Source: Croceivirga thetidis
GTDB taxonomy: Bacteria; Bacteroidota; Bacteroidia; Flavobacteriales; Flavobacteriaceae
Direction of reading: 5' to 3'
Assembly (NCBI RefSeq): GCF_012272815.1
Contig: NZ_JAAWWL010000001.1
Location: 700,929 to 764,928 of the forward strand
Length of the DNA stretch: 64,000 nt
The notes beneath the pieces were generated by a model. It saw only the letters and a program-made list of their open reading frames with translations, was not told the origin of the DNA and made no database searches. The position numbers and the translations under genes were made by a program. The first letter of the stretch is position 1. Every line of letters begins with the position of its first letter. Positions 1-8,376 of this stretch are shown here, in pieces.

Positions 1-220
1 TCCCCATGACCGTATTATTTTCTTCCAAAGGAAGACTATTGGTAATATCTATATTCTTTAATTGGAACAATTTTTCGTGGTATTCAATACCATACTTATC
101 ACATTCCGCAAAAAATTCATTTAGCAGTGGTTGCAATCTACCGTCGATATCGACAGATTTTTGTCCATAAGAAATTAAAACGGAAAAAAGTAGGGCAAGC
201 CAAAAGAGAGAGGTTTTCAT
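1..220 (-). CDS. Partial secreted protein of unknown function (C-terminus outside window)
   Basis: An open frame runs leftward off the window edge from an ATG at 220. About 73 residues are visible. They begin with a classic Sec signal peptide (MKTSLFWLALLFSVLISYGQ), cleaved probably after YGQ, followed by KSVDIDGRLQPLLNEFFAEC and a mixed charged stretch. The mature protein would be periplasmic or exported. I do not recognise the family from this fragment. It is divergent from the plug lipoprotein gene at 413, and the 192 bases between them carry the likely promoters of both. Confidence 0.7.
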   Translation of the reverse strand, partial: MKTSLFWLALLFSVLISYGQKSVDIDGRLQPLLNEFFAECDKYGIEYHEKLFQLKNIDITNSLPLEENNTVMG

Positions 221-332
221 AAGATTGGGATTTAGGCGGTAGTAGGAATCTAAAATCCCTACCTTATAAAAACGGGAAACAAGTTCGATTATTCTTAGCT
301 CAAGCCTGTTAAAACCAGTACTTTACAACAAG

Positions 333-361
333 AAAAGTGGTTTTGACAAAAAAGTGGTTTT
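333..361. repeat. Two 12-bp direct repeats in a promoter region
   Basis: AAAAGTGGTTTT occurs at 333-344 and again at 350-361, a 17-bp period, just upstream of a TACCTTTA box (378-385) that matches the Bacteroidota -7 consensus TAnnTTTG at 7 of 8 defined positions. It could be an operator or a chance A/T-rich repeat. Confidence 0.3.
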
Positions 362-412
362 ATTCTCGATTCCTATGTACCTTTAAAAATGAATCATCTT
401 ACGAAACAAGCC

Positions 413-808
413 ATGAATAAAACACTCTGTTTACTCTTACTCGTTGCATTAAGTCTTGGAACTTCATGCACATCTTCTAAAAGCAGTACGGCGGCAACTG
501 CTGAAGAAATCGAAGAAAAGAATCAAGGTCATATTCCTTTACTGACACGCATACGAAGATTACCCGGAGTGGTCTTACAAAATGGTGTGCCTACCATTGC
601 AAAAAACACCAATACGGTTTCCACTTTCGGAAGCGGAGAACCACTGTACATTCTCGATGGTCAACTTATCGGTAATTCATTCAACAGAATCAACGATTTA
701 GTCGACAATTTTAATGTGAAATCCGTAAAGGTTCTTAAAGGTTCTGCAGCTTCAAGTTATGGGGCCCAAGCGGCAAGCGGAGTAATCGCTATAGAAACTT
801 ACCAGTAG
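413..808 (+). CDS. Stand-alone TonB receptor plug-domain lipoprotein
   Basis: About 131 residues from the ATG at 413, which starts a lipoprotein signal (MNKTLCLLLLVALSLGTSC). An upstream in-frame ATG at 389 would give 139 residues but would lie almost on the transcription start predicted from the -7-like box at 378-385. After a Ser/Thr/Glu-rich linker, the rest is the core of a TonB-dependent receptor plug: a GEPLYILDGQLIG segment, an INDLV...VKSVKVLKGS stretch and a final YGAQAASGVIAIET motif. There is no beta-barrel and the gene stops right after the plug, so it cannot be a transporter by itself. In full receptors the plug fills the barrel; a free lipidated plug may instead bind a partner at the outer membrane (inference). 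Its stop codon abuts the stop of the convergent DUF2141 gene with no base between. Confidence 0.8.
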   Translation: MNKTLCLLLLVALSLGTSCTSSKSSTAATAEEIEEKNQGHIPLLTRIRRLPGVVLQNGVPTIAKNTNTVSTFGSGEPLYILDGQLIGNSFNRINDLVDNFNVKSVKVLKGSAASSYGAQAASGVIAIETYQ

Positions 809-1216
809 TTAAAGGGTAACGTTGATTTTGGTGTCTTTAGAAACCTGAAAAACACATTCTTTAAACTTCGGAGGTCCAAAGGTTTTCATCTTCGCATTTG
901 AGAACGCTACTTTTTCTTTGGGAATACCAATCCAGTTGGTATCCAATTTATCATTTCCGTTTTCATCATAAAAAACGGCAAGGGCATATTCCCCTTCAGG
1001 CAATCCTTTTAAGGAAATACTGGTAACACCTTGCTTTGCCGCAGTGCTATCGCTTTTGAAAACCTTATCGAATTTTAAAAAGTCTTCTTCTTGATTGTAA
1101 AGTGCGACACTAATTTTACCCTCTGATTTGGGTACACCATGAACTTCTACTGACAACTGGTTTTGAGCTACGAGGGAACAGGAAAAAAGCAGAAAAAAGA
1201 CTGTTAGTATTCTCAT
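809..1216 (-). CDS. DUF2141 domain secreted protein
   Basis: 135 residues from the ATG at 1216, where a signal peptide begins (MRILTVFFLLFSCSLVAQ). An earlier in-frame ATG at 1243 would add nine residues ahead of that signal and is less likely. The mature part shows the DUF2141 hallmarks: VEVHGVPKSEGKISVALYN, then LPEGEYALAVFYDENGNDKL, then TNWIGIPKEKVAFSNA and FGPPKF. The family is a small beta-sandwich of unknown biochemical function, usually periplasmic or outer-membrane associated in Bacteroidota and Proteobacteria. Length is normal for the family. It is convergent with the plug lipoprotein and lies downstream of a small membrane protein and a peptidase on the same strand, 63 bases apart. 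Confidence 0.85.
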   Translation of the reverse strand: MRILTVFFLLFSCSLVAQNQLSVEVHGVPKSEGKISVALYNQEEDFLKFDKVFKSDSTAAKQGVTSISLKGLPEGEYALAVFYDENGNDKLDTNWIGIPKEKVAFSNAKMKTFGPPKFKECVFQVSKDTKINVTL

Positions 1217-1279
1217 GGGGTTCGTTTTGGCTGTAAATATCAAACTTTGAATAACCGCATATAGTATACGGTATAAACA

Positions 1280-1711
1280 TTATTCTGGATTTTGCTTTTC
1301 AAGTTCAACATACGCATTCATTTCTTCAAATATTTTCAAGGTTTCCAGACTGTCTGCCATATTCAAATAGATGAGCAGCGAATCGTGGTGAATAATTTCA
1401 AGCTTCTGTTGGGCAAGATCATCTACAAAAACATAAACTTTTGACCCTGAAATCGAATCCAAAAAAACACCCTTCTCTTTGGCTAACCAAGAAAATCCAT
1501 TTTTTCGTTGCAATTCAGGAATTCTCGGAACAAAATTTATGCCATCGATTTCGTTTAAAGGAATTCGCTGTTTGTAAATGCCCGAGACAATCTGAAAATC
1601 ACCCTCTTCAAACTTTGTCCAATTCTTGTAATGAAGCACAAAGGCCAATAGACAAACAACAAGTGTTAGTATGATAATAATATTCCAAAACCAGTTATTC
1701 TTTTTCTTCAT
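1280..1711 (-). CDS. Small single-pass membrane protein, unknown function
   Basis: 143 residues. A basic N-terminus (MKKKNNWFWN) leads into one membrane helix (about residues 9-27), then a soluble domain of about 115 residues with a FQIVSGIYKQRIPLNEIDGI segment that resembles the beta-strand start of PH-like bacterial domains (weak resemblance). The ATG overlaps the 3' end of the S9 peptidase gene by 17 bases, so the two are probably co-transcribed and translationally coupled. I cannot assign a function. Confidence 0.7.
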   Translation of the reverse strand: MKKKNNWFWNIIIILTLVVCLLAFVLHYKNWTKFEEGDFQIVSGIYKQRIPLNEIDGINFVPRIPELQRKNGFSWLAKEKGVFLDSISGSKVYVFVDDLAQQKLEIIHHDSLLIYLNMADSLETLKIFEEMNAYVELEKQNPE

Positions 1712-3743
1712 TTTTCACATCAGTTCTATACTTATCAAACCAGGCTACCGTATTGGCGATTTTGGTTATCAAGTTACTTGGTCTACTGGCAATACCATGG
1801 CTTGCGCCTGGAATTTCAACCAATACGGTTTCCTTCTTTCGCAATTTTAAGGCATGGTACAATTGCTTGGCTTCGCTAGGTGGGGTGCGTAAATCATTCA
1901 TTCCCACCATAACCATTGTTGGGGTCTCAATATTACCAACGAGTGAAATGGGTGAAAATTTCCAATAATGTTCAAAATTTTCCCATGGTTGTCCCTCGTA
2001 TCTCGAATTGGCATAACCAAAATAGTTGTCTGCAACGAGTGTCTTACTTATCCAGTTCATAACTGGTTTCGCAACAACGGCCGCTTCAAAACGGTTGTTT
2101 TTGCCAATCATCCAAGCCGTCATTATTCCACCGGCACTACCCCCGGTAACAAATAATTGATCTTCATGGGCAATACCCATTTTTATGCAATGGTCAACAC
2201 CATCCATGGTGTCGTCATAATCTTGACCCGGATAGTTACGATACAACAGATTACCAAATTCTTCACCATAACTGGTACTTCCTCGGGCATTGGGATAGAA
2301 AACAACATAACCAGCCGTCGCATACAATTGCATTTCAATCGAAAACCGGTCTCCATAATTCAAAATTGGCCCACCATGGTTCTCCACCATAAATGGATAC
2401 TTCTTAGTAGCGTCGTAATTTGGCGGATAAACTACCCAACCTTGCAGGTCACGGCCATCAAACGAAGATTTATACCACACTTCTTCTACCTTGCCCAAGG
2501 TTCGGTAGTTAAGCAATCCGGAATTTAAATCCGTGATTTGCTTTGGGGTCTTTGTTTTGGTAGATACCAAGGCAATTTCCGCGGGGTATTTTGGCGTTGC
2601 GTAGGTGTAGGCAATTACACCGTTTTTTGAAACACTGTACGAGCCGCTACCATAGGGTCTACCCAAGGTAGTGCCACCGCGATTATCAGCCATCTTAGTG
2701 ACCTTGCCTGAAAGGTTGATATAGCCAACTTTTCCGTTTCCTTTGTCATCGTAATTAAAGTAAAGACCATTCCCCTTTTCATCCCAAGTAATACTCGAAA
2801 TACTTCGGTCCAATTCATCTGAAATACTTCTTTTATTGGAACCATCAGCATTCATCAGATGTAATTTTCGAACCTGATAAGCTTGCTTTTTATCACCATA
2901 ACCCAGATAGGCAATCAATTGCCCATTTGGTGAGACCACAGGGTTGTAATCCGGGCCGTCGCGGTCGGTCAAGGCAATAATATCCCCAGTTTCTACTGCA
3001 ACTGAATAAATCTCACTATTTCGAAAACGGTATTCCCAATCTTCAACCCTATTGGCCGAAAAGTAGATTTTGGAACCATCGGGTGACCATGAGAGGGACC
3101 CTCGGTGCTGCCAGTCACCAGAAGTGATTTGTCGTGCAGCGCCACCATTGGATGGCATAACAAAAATGTGATTGAAACCCGGTTTTATATATCCCCGTCC
3201 ATCGGCTTCATGGTATACACGATCTGTAATTCGTGGGGCATCTGCCCATTTAGCCCCTTTCGGCTTTTTTGGCATTTTGGCCAAAACAGGTGACTTCGAA
3301 GGAACATTCATTGAAAAGGCGAGTTTACGCCCATCTGGCGACCAGGTCAACGAACTTGGTGAAAAGGGTAATTGCGACAACTTTGCCACCTTGCCAGAAT
3401 CCACCCAATACACATAAATTTCGGACCCTTCTGCCGTACTACTAGAAAAAACTATTCTGTCACCGGAGGGTGACCATGAAGCACTACTCTCTGATACTTC
3501 ACGTGAAGTCAATTTTTGATGTTGGCTACCATCCGATTTTAATAACCAGAGGTTGCCCCATGCCCTATCCTTCATAATATCAAAACCCATTCTTCGATAC
3601 ACCACCCAATCTCCATTCGGAGAAATTTGAGGGTCAAATGCGTATTGTAAATCAAAAACATCTAGATAAGAGAAATTCGGTTTTTGTGCATGGCCAACAC
3701 TAAAAAACAAAAGAAGCAGTAAAGAGGATATCAATTTTGGCAT
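1695..3743 (-). CDS. Secreted S9 family prolyl oligopeptidase-type peptidase
   Basis: About 682 residues from the ATG at 3743, which begins the signal peptide MPKLISSLLLLLFFSVGHAQ. An ATG at 3752 would add three residues. The N-terminal half is a beta-propeller of TolB/WD40-like blades (repeated SPDG/SPNG turns such as ISPNGDWVVYRR and LSWSPDGSKIYFS). The C-terminal half is an alpha/beta hydrolase. Counting from 3752, the catalytic triad reads Ser539 in GGSAGG, Asp620 in MVGMNDLRTPP and His652 in PGASHGIAS. Family members cleave short peptides, often after proline or as dipeptidyl/acylaminoacyl peptidases; specificity is not visible here. It is probably periplasmic. It is the first gene of a leftward operon and is divergent from the formamidase-like gene. 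Confidence 0.92.
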   Translation of the reverse strand: MPKLISSLLLLLFFSVGHAQKPNFSYLDVFDLQYAFDPQISPNGDWVVYRRMGFDIMKDRAWGNLWLLKSDGSQHQKLTSREVSESSASWSPSGDRIVFSSSTAEGSEIYVYWVDSGKVAKLSQLPFSPSSLTWSPDGRKLAFSMNVPSKSPVLAKMPKKPKGAKWADAPRITDRVYHEADGRGYIKPGFNHIFVMPSNGGAARQITSGDWQHRGSLSWSPDGSKIYFSANRVEDWEYRFRNSEIYSVAVETGDIIALTDRDGPDYNPVVSPNGQLIAYLGYGDKKQAYQVRKLHLMNADGSNKRSISDELDRSISSITWDEKGNGLYFNYDDKGNGKVGYINLSGKVTKMADNRGGTTLGRPYGSGSYSVSKNGVIAYTYATPKYPAEIALVSTKTKTPKQITDLNSGLLNYRTLGKVEEVWYKSSFDGRDLQGWVVYPPNYDATKKYPFMVENHGGPILNYGDRFSIEMQLYATAGYVVFYPNARGSTSYGEEFGNLLYRNYPGQDYDDTMDGVDHCIKMGIAHEDQLFVTGGSAGGIMTAWMIGKNNRFEAAVVAKPVMNWISKTLVADNYFGYANSRYEGQPWENFEHYWKFSPISLVGNIETPTMVMVGMNDLRTPPSEAKQLYHALKLRKKETVLVEIPGASHGIASRPSNLITKIANTVAWFDKYRTDVKNEEKE

Positions 3744-3764
3744 GGTATACAATTTTGGTGTTTT

Positions 3765-3794
3765 TAAAGGTAAAGAATTTGTAATTTGAACAAA
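3765..3794 (-). promoter_or_regulatory. Candidate promoter of the S9 peptidase gene
   Basis: Read on the minus strand, TTTG (3794-3791), an 18-base spacer and TACCTTTA (3772-3765) match the Bacteroidota housekeeping promoter (TTTG, about 19 bases, TAnnTTTG) except for the last base. The predicted start lies about 10-20 bases ahead of the start codon. Confidence 0.45.
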
Positions 3795-3814
3795 TCAACC
3801 AAAAGAAACTGAAA

Positions 3815-4831
3815 ATGAAAAATCTAAGTACCCTACTCGGAATTTTCGCCATAATCTTTGTTACAGCTTGTATAGAGAAGAATTCCAGCAAAGAAACCGA
3901 AGAAATTACGGCACCTAAAGACAGCTTGGTAATCGACCACACTTTGACCACAGAAAACACCCATAACAAATTCAGTAGTAGTATAGCACCTGTTCTTAAA
4001 GTAGAATCAGGAGCGGTCATAGAGGCATTTACAGAAGAAGCAAGTGACGGCCAGTTTAATTTGAATTCAACAATAGGAGCACTGGATTCGTTGGATTTTG
4101 AGCCCATTCATCCATTGACCGGTCCTGTTTTTGTCGAAGATGCCAAGCCAGGGGATGTACTTAAGGTCACACTTCATAAAATTGAATTGGGCGGTTGGGG
4201 CTGGAATGCCATTTTACCAGGATTTGGTTTTCTAGCAGATACTATTGACACCAAATACCTGAAACTTTATGAATTGGGAGCTGAACGTGAAGAAGTGCAA
4301 TTTAATGATGACATCTCCATAAAGCTAAACCCATTTCCTGGTGTAATGGGTGTTGCTCCAGATACTTCAGAACTATTAAATACAATTCCGCCAAGAGCGA
4401 ATGGTGGCAACATGGATGACCCGAATATGACCGAAGGCACTATTATGTACTTTCCCGTATTTGTTGAAGGAGGTCTTTTTTCCATTGGCGATGGTCATGC
4501 TGTACAAGGTTTAGGTGAGGTGTGTGGTACCGCAATTGAATGTCCACTGCGTATTGTTTATGAAATCGAATTACTGAAAGATAAATCCATTCCCGAGCCC
4601 CAATATGAAACCAACGATTATTATGCAACCACTGGGTTTGCGACTACCATAGACGAAGCAGCTAAAAAGGCGACGCTATATATGGTAAATTACTTGAAAT
4701 CAGAGCAAGGGCTATCAACTGAAGAAGCATACGCCCTCTGTTCGTTACAAGGAGATTTGCAAATAGCAGAGGTTGTTGACTTGCCAAATATGTTAGTGAC
4801 CATGCACATGCCCAAGAGTGTTTTAAACTAA
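3815..4831 (+). CDS. Acetamidase/formamidase family lipoprotein
   Basis: 338 residues. A lipoprotein signal ends at Cys19 (IIFVTAC), followed by a Lys/Glu/Ser-rich linker, so the protein is likely anchored in the periplasm or outer membrane. The body matches the FmdA/AmdA family: HPLTGPVFVEDAKPGDVLKV, a WGWNAILPGFGFL segment, PFPGVMGVAP, then IPPRANGGNMD and FSIGDGHAVQGLGEVCGTA, which carries the metal-site Asp and His and the Glu typical of this fold. Family enzymes hydrolyse formamide or acetamide, but many secreted Bacteroidota homologs are untested, so substrate is open. It opens the long + strand run that contains the DUF6090 array, and lies 5 bases ahead of the next gene. Confidence 0.88.
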   Translation: MKNLSTLLGIFAIIFVTACIEKNSSKETEEITAPKDSLVIDHTLTTENTHNKFSSSIAPVLKVESGAVIEAFTEEASDGQFNLNSTIGALDSLDFEPIHPLTGPVFVEDAKPGDVLKVTLHKIELGGWGWNAILPGFGFLADTIDTKYLKLYELGAEREEVQFNDDISIKLNPFPGVMGVAPDTSELLNTIPPRANGGNMDDPNMTEGTIMYFPVFVEGGLFSIGDGHAVQGLGEVCGTAIECPLRIVYEIELLKDKSIPEPQYETNDYYATTGFATTIDEAAKKATLYMVNYLKSEQGLSTEEAYALCSLQGDLQIAEVVDLPNMLVTMHMPKSVLN

Positions 4832-4836
4832 GAACA

Positions 4837-5394
4837 ATGGCAAAAAAACAGCTGAACACCGATCGGATTCTAGGCATCTCTGCTATGCTCATCAGTTTGA
4901 TGACCTTGGTAATTTTCATTTACCAGACCAATATCATGCGGGAGCAAAGTAAGCTTTCGGTGAAACCAAGACTAGATTTCACCACCAACTTTGGTGGTAA
5001 TGATTCAATAACGACAATACAAGAAGTAATTGAGAACAAGGGATTGGGACCAGCGATTATAGACTCGATTTATTTCAAATTCAAAGAAGAAAGGTATCCA
5101 ATTGACATTGAAAATTTCCTTGGAGAAAAATTACCTAAAGTCTTGGAAACTGGATATCTAGCACAAAGTGCTACACTTGGTAGAGGAACAACAATTTCAC
5201 CCGGAGAGGAAAGACCTATCTATACCTATGTAATAAATTCAGATAAACTACCAGAAGTTATGGAATATTTAGGTGTTACAGATGAAGGTGAAAACCCCTT
5301 TCCGATAGAAGTAATTTACACTTCGATTTATGAAGATGAACTGTGGAAAATGGATAACAATGACATCTCTGTTCCGATTAAAGTTAAGCGATGA
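4837..5394 (+). CDS. One-helix membrane protein heading the DUF6090 array
   Basis: 185 residues. A short basic N-terminus precedes one membrane helix (about residues 12-30, ISAMLISLMTLVIFIYQTN), then MREQSKLSVKPRL and a predicted beta-rich outer domain of about 145 residues. Topology (N-in, large domain out) matches that of the following DUF6090 proteins, but the sequence is not theirs. The QTNxxREQ-KLSVxPxL signature resembles a class of unnamed Flavobacteriia proteins I half recognise; no function is known to me. Its stop codon overlaps the start of the first DUF6090 gene by 4 bases (ATGA), so it is probably translated together with the array. Confidence 0.75.
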   Translation: MAKKQLNTDRILGISAMLISLMTLVIFIYQTNIMREQSKLSVKPRLDFTTNFGGNDSITTIQEVIENKGLGPAIIDSIYFKFKEERYPIDIENFLGEKLPKVLETGYLAQSATLGRGTTISPGEERPIYTYVINSDKLPEVMEYLGVTDEGENPFPIEVIYTSIYEDELWKMDNNDISVPIKVKR

Positions 5395-6131
5395 TAAAGT
5401 TCTTTCGTCTTATACGTAAAAAGCTACTGTCTGAGAACCAATTCTCCAAGTACTTGATTTACGCCCTTGGTGAAATCGTGTTGGTCGTCATCGGGATCTT
5501 AATCGCCTTGCAAATCAACAATTCAAATGAACTTCATAAAGCAGAGGTAAAAGAACAACAATATCTTACCCAGCTTCTTAATGATTTTGAAACCAACAAA
5601 AAAGTACTCGAATTTTACAAAAAAGAGTATGATCGACAACTGAAATTCCTTGATGTGATTGTGCGTCATACTGGGCCAAAAGTTAAATCCCCAAACTCAG
5701 AGGTCTTTGATTCCATACAAAAATTAAATACCCCAAGTGTAAATGTCCTTTATGCGACCAGTGCCTCACAATCGAATTTAGATTTAGGTCTACTCACCAA
5801 CAATCATTTGAAACAGTTTATACAAGCACTACCAGTAGTCTTTAGTCTTTACAGAGGTAATGAAAATGCAATTACCAATCTACTTTTAAAACAACGGGAA
5901 ATACAACAACAATATATTCCGCTGATGCTTCTTAACTCAATGGAACCAACACAGGAAAATTTCAAGGCAGATACCTTGGGCCTTCTGCGGAACATGCAAT
6001 TTCAAAATGTGACCGTCGATAGGCTATGGGTCACTGAGTCAGCCATTTTTGATCTTGATAGGGTACAGAAACATAATGATTCGATTATTTCATTGATTCG
6101 TAACGAACTAAAAATGTCTCAGGATGATTAA
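5391..6131 (+). CDS. DUF6090-type membrane protein, array copy A1
   Basis: 246 residues. First of 25 tandem paralogs. Residues 1-21 are basic and cytoplasmic, residues about 22-42 form the membrane helix with the conserved Gly27-Glu28, and the rest should be periplasmic. The post-helix motif reads NNSNE instead of the usual NNWNE. The outer domain has the 'ADTLG.L....QN.T.D..WVT' pattern shared with copy B1 (11593) and more weakly with C10 (29120), which makes a subfamily spread over all three blocks. It overlaps the gene before by 4 bases and the next by 8. Family function is unknown. Confidence 0.88.
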   Translation: MIKFFRLIRKKLLSENQFSKYLIYALGEIVLVVIGILIALQINNSNELHKAEVKEQQYLTQLLNDFETNKKVLEFYKKEYDRQLKFLDVIVRHTGPKVKSPNSEVFDSIQKLNTPSVNVLYATSASQSNLDLGLLTNNHLKQFIQALPVVFSLYRGNENAITNLLLKQREIQQQYIPLMLLNSMEPTQENFKADTLGLLRNMQFQNVTVDRLWVTESAIFDLDRVQKHNDSIISLIRNELKMSQDD

Positions 6132-6873
6132 GTTTTTCCGTCGTTTGCGCCAAAAATTACTTTCTGAGAACGAGCTCTCAAAATACCTTTTATATGCAGT
6201 GGGAGAAATCGTTTTGGTTGTTATTGGCATACTGATTGCCTTACAGCTGAACAGCATGCGCGAAGAACAAAAAGCGCGCGAAAAAGAACAATCGTATTTG
6301 AAAGAACTTCACTATGATTTTACCTACAACAAAAATCAGTTGGACTCTATTATCGCACACAATACCACTGCGATAAAAGCCGCAATACGGGTAAGTGAAA
6401 TAATTGAAAAGATGAAAAAGGAGGTTCCAGCAAATGAATATCTCAACTATCCCTTGGTTGACAGTATTCTGCCCTTACAGGACATGGCCTTTTCAAATAT
6501 GTCTTTTAATCCAAAGAATGGAACCGTACAGGCATTGATAAATTCTTCAACTTTTGACCTGATACAAAACGATAGTCTTCGTAGAAATCTAATCTCTTGG
6601 AAAGATGTTTTGGACGATTATTTAGAAGAAGAGGAATTTGCAATGAAATTTTTGTTTGAAGAATACCAACCTTGGATTCGTAGCAATTATCAATTTCAAA
6701 AAGGATTGAGTCGAGAAAACCTTGAAATTCTGGTTAGTCCTCAGGAATTCAATTATAGAATCACAAGAATAGGTGACTTGGACAATCTTTTGAATACTGT
6801 TGAAACCGAAGGTATTGTTAAGACAATCGACGATATCTTACGAATGACAGCTCAAGAAACAAACAATGATTAA
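6124..6873 (+). CDS. DUF6090-type membrane protein, array copy A2
   Basis: 249 residues. The anchor is typical but the usual NNWNE is replaced by LNSMREE. Residues about 128-160 carry FNPKNGTVQALINSS, then FDLIQNDSLRRNL and an acidic EEEE run. This is the clearest example of the middle motif 'GT(I/V)..LI.S...LIQNDSLR..L..W' and is closely matched by copy B10 (18319) and C3 (23884). The C-terminus ends in NND because the stop TAA is shared with ATGATTAA of the next gene (8-base overlap). Confidence 0.88.
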   Translation: MIKFFRRLRQKLLSENELSKYLLYAVGEIVLVVIGILIALQLNSMREEQKAREKEQSYLKELHYDFTYNKNQLDSIIAHNTTAIKAAIRVSEIIEKMKKEVPANEYLNYPLVDSILPLQDMAFSNMSFNPKNGTVQALINSSTFDLIQNDSLRRNLISWKDVLDDYLEEEEFAMKFLFEEYQPWIRSNYQFQKGLSRENLEILVSPQEFNYRITRIGDLDNLLNTVETEGIVKTIDDILRMTAQETNND

Positions 6874-7612
6874 ATTTTTCCGTCTCATCCGTCAAAAACT
6901 AATTTCCGAGAACAAATTCTCGAAATACCTTTTCTATGCAATTGGAGAAATAGTCTTGGTCGTTATTGGAATCTTAATCGCCTTACAAATCAATAGTTGG
7001 TACCAAACACGATTGGATTTTGAAAAAGAAGAAAAATTCCTATTGGAAATCAAAGAGAACCTCAACGAAGACCTTAAAAAGATAAACGAAGTCATTTCTG
7101 CAAATGCGTTCAAATTAAAAAAAATCGACTCAGCATATTACTATTTATCGTTAATGAAAGAGAACCCGGCTCTTGGTAAAGATTTTTCATATCAAATGCC
7201 GGTAATAACCAATCATAAATTATTCACCCCAACAAGGGTAGCATTCAACAATATAACTTCTACTGGTAAAATTGATATTTTGCGTTCAGACCCTTTGAGA
7301 AAGGATATTTCCCGATACTATTCAGATGTCTCCCTTGATGGAGTTCAAAATCAGATTGTAAGTACGACGCAGCGTTTTTTGGATAATGTTGCCCCTAAAA
7401 TGATCAATAAGACCATGATGAAGTTCATTACCAAAAAAGATTTTGATGTTATAGCCATAAACGAGGTAAAGGTGCACACCGACCCCGAAATCTTATCCGG
7501 ACTTTTTGTTTTGACCAACAAAACATTTGAACACAACCAAAAACTTGAAGAAACCAAAGTCACCATAGCAGAACTCATAGCTGCCATAGATTCTTATTTG
7601 AATTCAAAATGA
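6866..7612 (+). CDS. DUF6090-type membrane protein, array copy A3
   Basis: 248 residues with a standard anchor but INSWYQ after the helix. The middle motif is FNNITSTGKIDILRSDPLRK followed by ISRYYSD, the 'SG/TG...LR..I..YY' variant that I group with B3, B8, C1 and C11. The rest is predicted helical and lysine-rich. It overlaps the next gene by 4 bases (ATGA). Confidence 0.87.
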   Translation: MIKFFRLIRQKLISENKFSKYLFYAIGEIVLVVIGILIALQINSWYQTRLDFEKEEKFLLEIKENLNEDLKKINEVISANAFKLKKIDSAYYYLSLMKENPALGKDFSYQMPVITNHKLFTPTRVAFNNITSTGKIDILRSDPLRKDISRYYSDVSLDGVQNQIVSTTQRFLDNVAPKMINKTMMKFITKKDFDVIAINEVKVHTDPEILSGLFVLTNKTFEHNQKLEETKVTIAELIAAIDSYLNSK

Positions 7613-8337
7613 TAAAATTCTTTCGCCGCTTACGACAGAAACTACTCTCCGAAAACAAGTTTTCGAAATACTTGCTATATGCCATTGGTGAAATTATTTT
7701 GGTCGTCATCGGTATTCTATTGGCCTTACAAGTCAATAACTGGAACAACGATAAAAATGACCGTGCAAAAGAACAGTTGTATTTGTCTAGTTTTCATAGC
7801 GATATGAAAATTAACCTAAAAGAGCTGGACCGTGTCATAGAAAAATCAAGCCAAACAATTAGCACTACTGATTCTTTATTAAGATATGCCGATGGCCAAA
7901 TAAAATTAAATACGGTCAGGGAAATTCAAGCTCTAGTAATGGAAACAGCGAGCTATACTTTCTTTTTCGGGGCCGAGGGTACCATCAAAGACATTTTTGG
8001 TTCTGGCGACTTGGCTTTAATTCAAAATGACAGCATTCGCAAAGCCATGGTCAATTGGGAAGCTAATCTTAAATATTTAAAGGAATTTGAAACACTGGGC
8101 AAAGACAATCAATTGAGCTACATAAACTACTTGAAGTCGGAGACGCCTATGTATAAATATGCTTTGAAAAGAGACTTTTTGGACCATGAAACGATCAACA
8201 AAATAATTACCGATGAAAAATTCTTGAATCTTGTTGGCGAGCAGAAACATATGGCTAAAGAAGTGAATCGACTTTATTTGAGTCAGAAAACCAAAATGAC
8301 CGAACTATTGAATCAAGTTTCAAAAACCATTGAATAA
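7609..8337 (+). CDS. DUF6090-type membrane protein, array copy A4 (last of block A)
   Basis: 242 residues. Anchor with IGILLALQVNNWNN. Middle motif: EGTIKDIFGSGDLALIQNDS then IRKAMVNWE (about residues 122-152). The gene ends 39 bases before the GH113-like gene. In that gap ATGATT at 8354-8359, followed a few bases on by CCGAATCC, looks like a decayed start of a further copy (see findings). Confidence 0.88.
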   Translation: MIKFFRRLRQKLLSENKFSKYLLYAIGEIILVVIGILLALQVNNWNNDKNDRAKEQLYLSSFHSDMKINLKELDRVIEKSSQTISTTDSLLRYADGQIKLNTVREIQALVMETASYTFFFGAEGTIKDIFGSGDLALIQNDSIRKAMVNWEANLKYLKEFETLGKDNQLSYINYLKSETPMYKYALKRDFLDHETINKIITDEKFLNLVGEQKHMAKEVNRLYLSQKTKMTELLNQVSKTIE

Positions 8338-8376
8338 TTCAATGTAAACTTCAATGATTTCCTCTGACCGAATCCC

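Noticed and set aside
3700-4107. 135-residue frame on the minus strand across the start of the formamidase-like gene
   Set aside because: It lies opposite a well-supported gene, crosses the divergent promoter region and shows no family features.
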